Shown here: positions 61,275 to 64,000 of the stretch, piece by piece
Layout: each line of letters starts with the position of its first letter
How positions within the stretch are numbered: the first letter of the stretch is position 1
Source of the DNA: Comamonas koreensis
Lineage (GTDB): Bacteria > Pseudomonadota > Gammaproteobacteria > Burkholderiales > Burkholderiaceae_C
NCBI RefSeq assembly: GCF_021026195.1
Contig: NZ_JAJNCT010000025.1
Coordinates: 1-64,000 of the forward strand
DNA length: 64,000 nt
Direction of reading: 5' to 3'
Position numbers and translations under genes: made by a program
Notes under the pieces: generated by a model
What the model was told of the DNA's origin: nothing
What the model saw: the letters and a program-made list of their open reading frames with translations, nothing else
The model's database searches: none

Positions 61275-62051
61275 TCAGGCACCCTTCCAGACCGGTGCGC
61301 GCTTTTCCGCAAAGGCGGCCGCGCCTTCGCGCGCATCCTGCGAGCTGAAGACCGGCGCGGTGATGGCGGCCTGGCGGTCGAACATCTCCGCCAGCGGCCA
61401 TTCGCCCGACTGGCTGGCCACCTGCTTGCTCGCGGCCACGGCCAGCGGGCCATTGGCGGCAATGGCCTGCGCCAGTGCCAGCGCGGCATCGAGTGCGCCG
61501 CCGCGCTCGGTCAGGCGGTTGACCAGGCCCAACTCGGCAAAGCGCTCGGCGCCAAACATGTCGCCGGTGAGGATGCATTCCATCGCCACGTGGTAGGGCA
61601 GGCGTTTGGGCAGGCGCAGCAGGCCACCGGCCGATGCGGCCAGGCCACGCTTGACTTCGGGCAGGCCAAATTTGGCATCGCGCGCGGCCACGATCAGGTC
61701 GCAGGCCAGCGCCACCTCAAAGCCACCGGCCAGCGCATAGCCTTCCACCGCCGCGATCAGCGGCTTGGCCGGTGGGCGCATCGTCAGCCCGCAAAAGCCG
61801 CGCCCCGGCAGGCTGGGGCGCTTGCCCTGCAAAAAACCCTTGAGGTCCATGCCGGCGCAAAAGCTGCCGCCCGCGCCGGTGATGATGCCCACCCGCAGTT
61901 CTGGCTGGCTGTCCAGCGCATCGAGCGCGCTGGCCATTGCCTCGGCCATCTCCAGGGTGGCGGCATTGCGCGCCTGGGGGCGGTTGAGCTGCATGACGAG
62001 CACCGGGCCACGGGTTTCGACCAGGAGTTCAGCGGTTTCAGAGCCAGACAT
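61275..62051 (-). CDS. Enoyl-CoA hydratase
   Basis: A 258-residue crotonase-fold enzyme with both catalytic glutamates: E112 in LAGGFEVALACD and E132 in FGLPEVKRG, 20 residues apart as in true hydratases. The oxyanion loop is SFCAGMDLKGF. It adds water across the 2,3-double bond of an enoyl-CoA, with the actual acyl chain unknown. Contrast with the isomerase-type relative at the end of the cluster. Confidence 0.9.
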   Translation of the reverse strand: MSGSETAELLVETRGPVLVMQLNRPQARNAATLEMAEAMASALDALDSQPELRVGIITGAGGSFCAGMDLKGFLQGKRPSLPGRGFCGLTMRPPAKPLIAAVEGYALAGGFEVALACDLIVAARDAKFGLPEVKRGLAASAGGLLRLPKRLPYHVAMECILTGDMFGAERFAELGLVNRLTERGGALDAALALAQAIAANGPLAVAASKQVASQSGEWPLAEMFDRQAAITAPVFSSQDAREGAAAFAEKRAPVWKGA

Positions 62052-62085
62052 GGGAGCCTTTCAAAGGGTGCTGCAGGGCAGGGGT

Positions 62086-62853
62086 TCAGCGCGGTTGCAT
62101 GCGGATCGCTCCGTCCAGGCGGATGGTTTCGCCGTTCAGCATCGGGTTCTCCAGAATGTGCAGCGCCGTCATCGCATACTCGGGCGGACGGCCCAGGCGT
62201 GCCGGGTTGGGGACCGAGGCGGCCAGCGACTGGCGCACGTTCTCGGGCAGCTTGGCGAGGATGGGGGTGTCGAACAGGCCCGGTGCAATGGTGCAGACGC
62301 GGATCATCTTGGAGGCCAGGTCGCGCGCGGCGACGATGGTCATGCCGATGACAGCGGCCTTCGACGAGGCATAGGGGATCTGGCCGATCTGGCCTTCATA
62401 GCCCGCGACCGAGGCGGTCAGCACGCAGGCGCCGCGCTCGCCTTCCAGCGGCTCGTTCTGCGCCATGGCCACGGCCGACAGGCGCAAGGTGTTGAAGGTA
62501 CCGATCTGGTTGATGCGGATGATGTTGGTGTACTTTTCCAGCGAGCCGGGGCTGCCGTCTTTCTCGATCAGGCGCACCGGGCCGCCGATGCCGGCGCAGT
62601 GCACCAGCGCACGGAACTGGCCCCAGGCCTGCGCGGCAGACACGGCCTTTTGCATCTGCTCGGCATCGGCCACATCGGCCTTGATGAATTGGAGCTGGCC
62701 GGCGTACTGCTTCTCCATCGCCGCGCCGCGCTCTTCGTTCAGGTCCACCGCCACCACGTTCAGGCCGCGCTCCAGCAGGGCCACAGCGCTGGCTTCGCCC
62801 AGCCCCGATACGCCGCCGGTCACGAGGGCGGTCATTCCTTGGGTCAGTTGCAT
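62086..62853 (-). CDS. SDR, 3-hydroxyacyl-CoA dehydrogenase type II-like
   Basis: A 255-residue NAD(P)-dependent SDR. The cofactor motif is TGGVSGLG (about 13-20), the catalytic pair is in IPYASSKAAVIG (YxxxK), and the AGIGGPV and IAPGLFDTP segments match 17beta-HSD10 (type II 3-hydroxyacyl-CoA dehydrogenase) proteins. It would oxidise the 3-hydroxyacyl-CoA made by the hydratase for cleavage by the thiolase upstream. Confidence 0.9.
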   Translation of the reverse strand: MQLTQGMTALVTGGVSGLGEASAVALLERGLNVVAVDLNEERGAAMEKQYAGQLQFIKADVADAEQMQKAVSAAQAWGQFRALVHCAGIGGPVRLIEKDGSPGSLEKYTNIIRINQIGTFNTLRLSAVAMAQNEPLEGERGACVLTASVAGYEGQIGQIPYASSKAAVIGMTIVAARDLASKMIRVCTIAPGLFDTPILAKLPENVRQSLAASVPNPARLGRPPEYAMTALHILENPMLNGETIRLDGAIRMQPR

Positions 62854-63008
62854 CTCAAAAATCCTTGTCAGTTCAAACGTTCAATCCGATGGAGCCCGGA
62901 GGGCTTTGAGGCGCTAACACGGCCCTTGAGACTAGGCGCTAAGCCGCAGGCAGTACTGGCGTACGACAAGGCTTGGCAACGACGTATCAAGGGTTGTGTT
63001 TGCGACTC

Positions 63009-64000
63009 CTAACGGAGCACTTCGATGATGGTCGCGTTGGCCATGCCCCCCGCCTCGCACATCGACTGCAGGCCATAGCGCTCACCGCTGTCTTCCAGCG
63101 CATGCAGCATCGTCGTCATCAGCCGCAGGCCCGATGCGCCCAGCGGGTGGCCCAGCGCAATCGCGCCGCCGCGCGGGTTCAGGCGTTCGCCATCGGCGCC
63201 CAGCTCTTTCTGCCAGGCCAGTGGCACCGAGGCAAAGGCCTCGTTGATCTCGTAGTGCGCAATGTCGCCCAGCTGCATGCGCGCCTTGGCCAGCACGCGC
63301 TGGGTGGCGGGGATGGGGGCGGTCAGCATGTAGAGCGGGTCATCGCCCACGACATCAAAGGCCACAAAGCGGGCGCGGGGGCGCAGGCCCAGTTGCAAGG
63401 CGCGCTCCTCGCTCATGATCAGCATGGCGCTGGCGCCATCGGTCATCTGCGAGGCATTGCCGGCCGTGGTGCTCCACTGGATCTGCGGGAAGCGGGCCGA
63501 GAGTTCTTCGCTCTCGAACACGGCCTTGAGGCCGGCGAGCTTCTCGGCCGTGGTGCTGGCGCGGATGGTCTCGTCAGCACTGACAAGGCCCAGCGGGCTG
63601 CGGATGGGCACGATCTCGCGCGCAAAGCCGCCGCTGCTTTGGGCGGCATGGGCGCGCTGGTGCGAGCGGGCGGCATAGGCATCCAGATCGCTGCGCGACA
63701 GGCCCCATTTGGCGGCCACCAGATCGGCCGACACGCCCTGGCCCACGAGGCCCGGTGCATAGCGCTCGTCAAAGCGGGCGCCGGTGGTGTTCTTGCCCAT
63801 GCGCGAGCTGCCCATCGGCACCCGGCTCATCGATTCGACACCGCAGGCGATGACGATGTCCTGCGTGCCGGACATGATGGCCTGGGCGGCAAAGTGCACC
63901 GCCTGCTGGCTGGAGCCGCATTTGCGGTCGATGGTGGTCGAGGGCACATGGGTGGGCAGGCCGGCGGCCAGCCAGGCCAGGCGCCCGGGCGTGCCGGCCT
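63009..64000 (-). CDS. Acetyl-CoA C-acyltransferase (thiolase), 5' end cut by window
   Basis: A thiolase running off the right end of the window, so the start codon is not seen. The nucleophilic cysteine is in TIDRKCGSSQQAV, followed by ACGVESMSRVPMG, the central GGSS-type region and the C-terminal GGAIALGHPLGASG and CEAGGMANA blocks with the catalytic His and Cys. This is the KAT/FadA-type. It is upstream of the SDR in the same direction by about 155 bases. It closes the beta-oxidation-like set (ligase, hydratase, dehydrogenase, thiolase). Confidence 0.92.
   Translation of the reverse strand, partial: AGTPGRLAWLAAGLPTHVPSTTIDRKCGSSQQAVHFAAQAIMSGTQDIVIACGVESMSRVPMGSSRMGKNTTGARFDERYAPGLVGQGVSADLVAAKWGLSRSDLDAYAARSHQRAHAAQSSGGFAREIVPIRSPLGLVSADETIRASTTAEKLAGLKAVFESEELSARFPQIQWSTTAGNASQMTDGASAMLIMSEERALQLGLRPRARFVAFDVVGDDPLYMLTAPIPATQRVLAKARMQLGDIAHYEINEAFASVPLAWQKELGADGERLNPRGGAIALGHPLGASGLRLMTTMLHALEDSGERYGLQSMCEAGGMANATIIEVLR

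Overview
The window looks like a chromosomal piece of a GC-rich betaproteobacterium of the Burkholderiales, most likely Comamonadaceae (Comamonas-like). The reasons are a LiuR-controlled isovaleryl-CoA dehydrogenase locus, many orphan Bug-type binding proteins, an lptA-lptB-rpoN run, glcB-type malate synthase and uniformly high GC codon use. This placement is an inference from gene content. It begins in the last ~52 bases of a 5S rRNA, so the left edge is the end of an rRNA operon.

Layout. (1) 180-7500: liuR regulator with a palindromic Liu box, isovaleryl-CoA dehydrogenase, beta-carbonic anhydrase, thiolase, an unknown protein, a PPOX-fold flavoprotein, an SDR and a second acyl-CoA dehydrogenase, all on the plus strand (leucine/isovalerate and acyl-CoA catabolism). 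(2) 7530-11150, minus: class II glutamine amidotransferase, DHA2-type MFS exporter, a CWC cysteine-rich protein overlapping a DHH phosphoesterase. (3) 11220-27950: a complete oxidative hexuronate/aldarate island around a FadR-type GntR regulator. Udh, an SMP-30 lactonase, GudD-like and GarD dehydratases, KdgD and alpha-ketoglutarate semialdehyde dehydrogenase carry uronate to 2-oxoglutarate. A TRAP transporter and three orphan binding proteins accompany them. (4) 27970-33830, minus: a ChaN-like lipoprotein gene broken by an in-frame stop, then an operon with a CsgG/HfaB-like outer-membrane lipoprotein, a Sel1 lipoprotein and four small exported proteins sharing an unusual Q-V-x-V-x-G-x-V-x-N repeat. 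This is the best candidate for an undescribed secretion/fibre system. (5) 34260-41550: malate synthase G, two nearly identical Roadblock/LC7 proteins in tandem, a histidine kinase/response regulator pair, a LysR regulator and a DUF2214 membrane protein. (6) 41590-54330: housekeeping genes (argS, SPOR protein, dsbA, lptA, lptB, rpoN, lpxO, THUMP methyltransferase, PIN protein, aroG, ynfA) and an SMR exporter preceded by a textbook guanidine-II riboswitch. (7) 54470-64000: an IclR regulator and a CoA-ester catabolic cluster (alpha-methylacyl-CoA racemase-like, acyl-CoA ligase, two crotonase-fold enzymes, two SDRs, Bug protein, thiolase running off the right end) whose substrate cannot be read from sequence.

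No tRNA gene, insertion sequence, prophage or CRISPR array was recognised.
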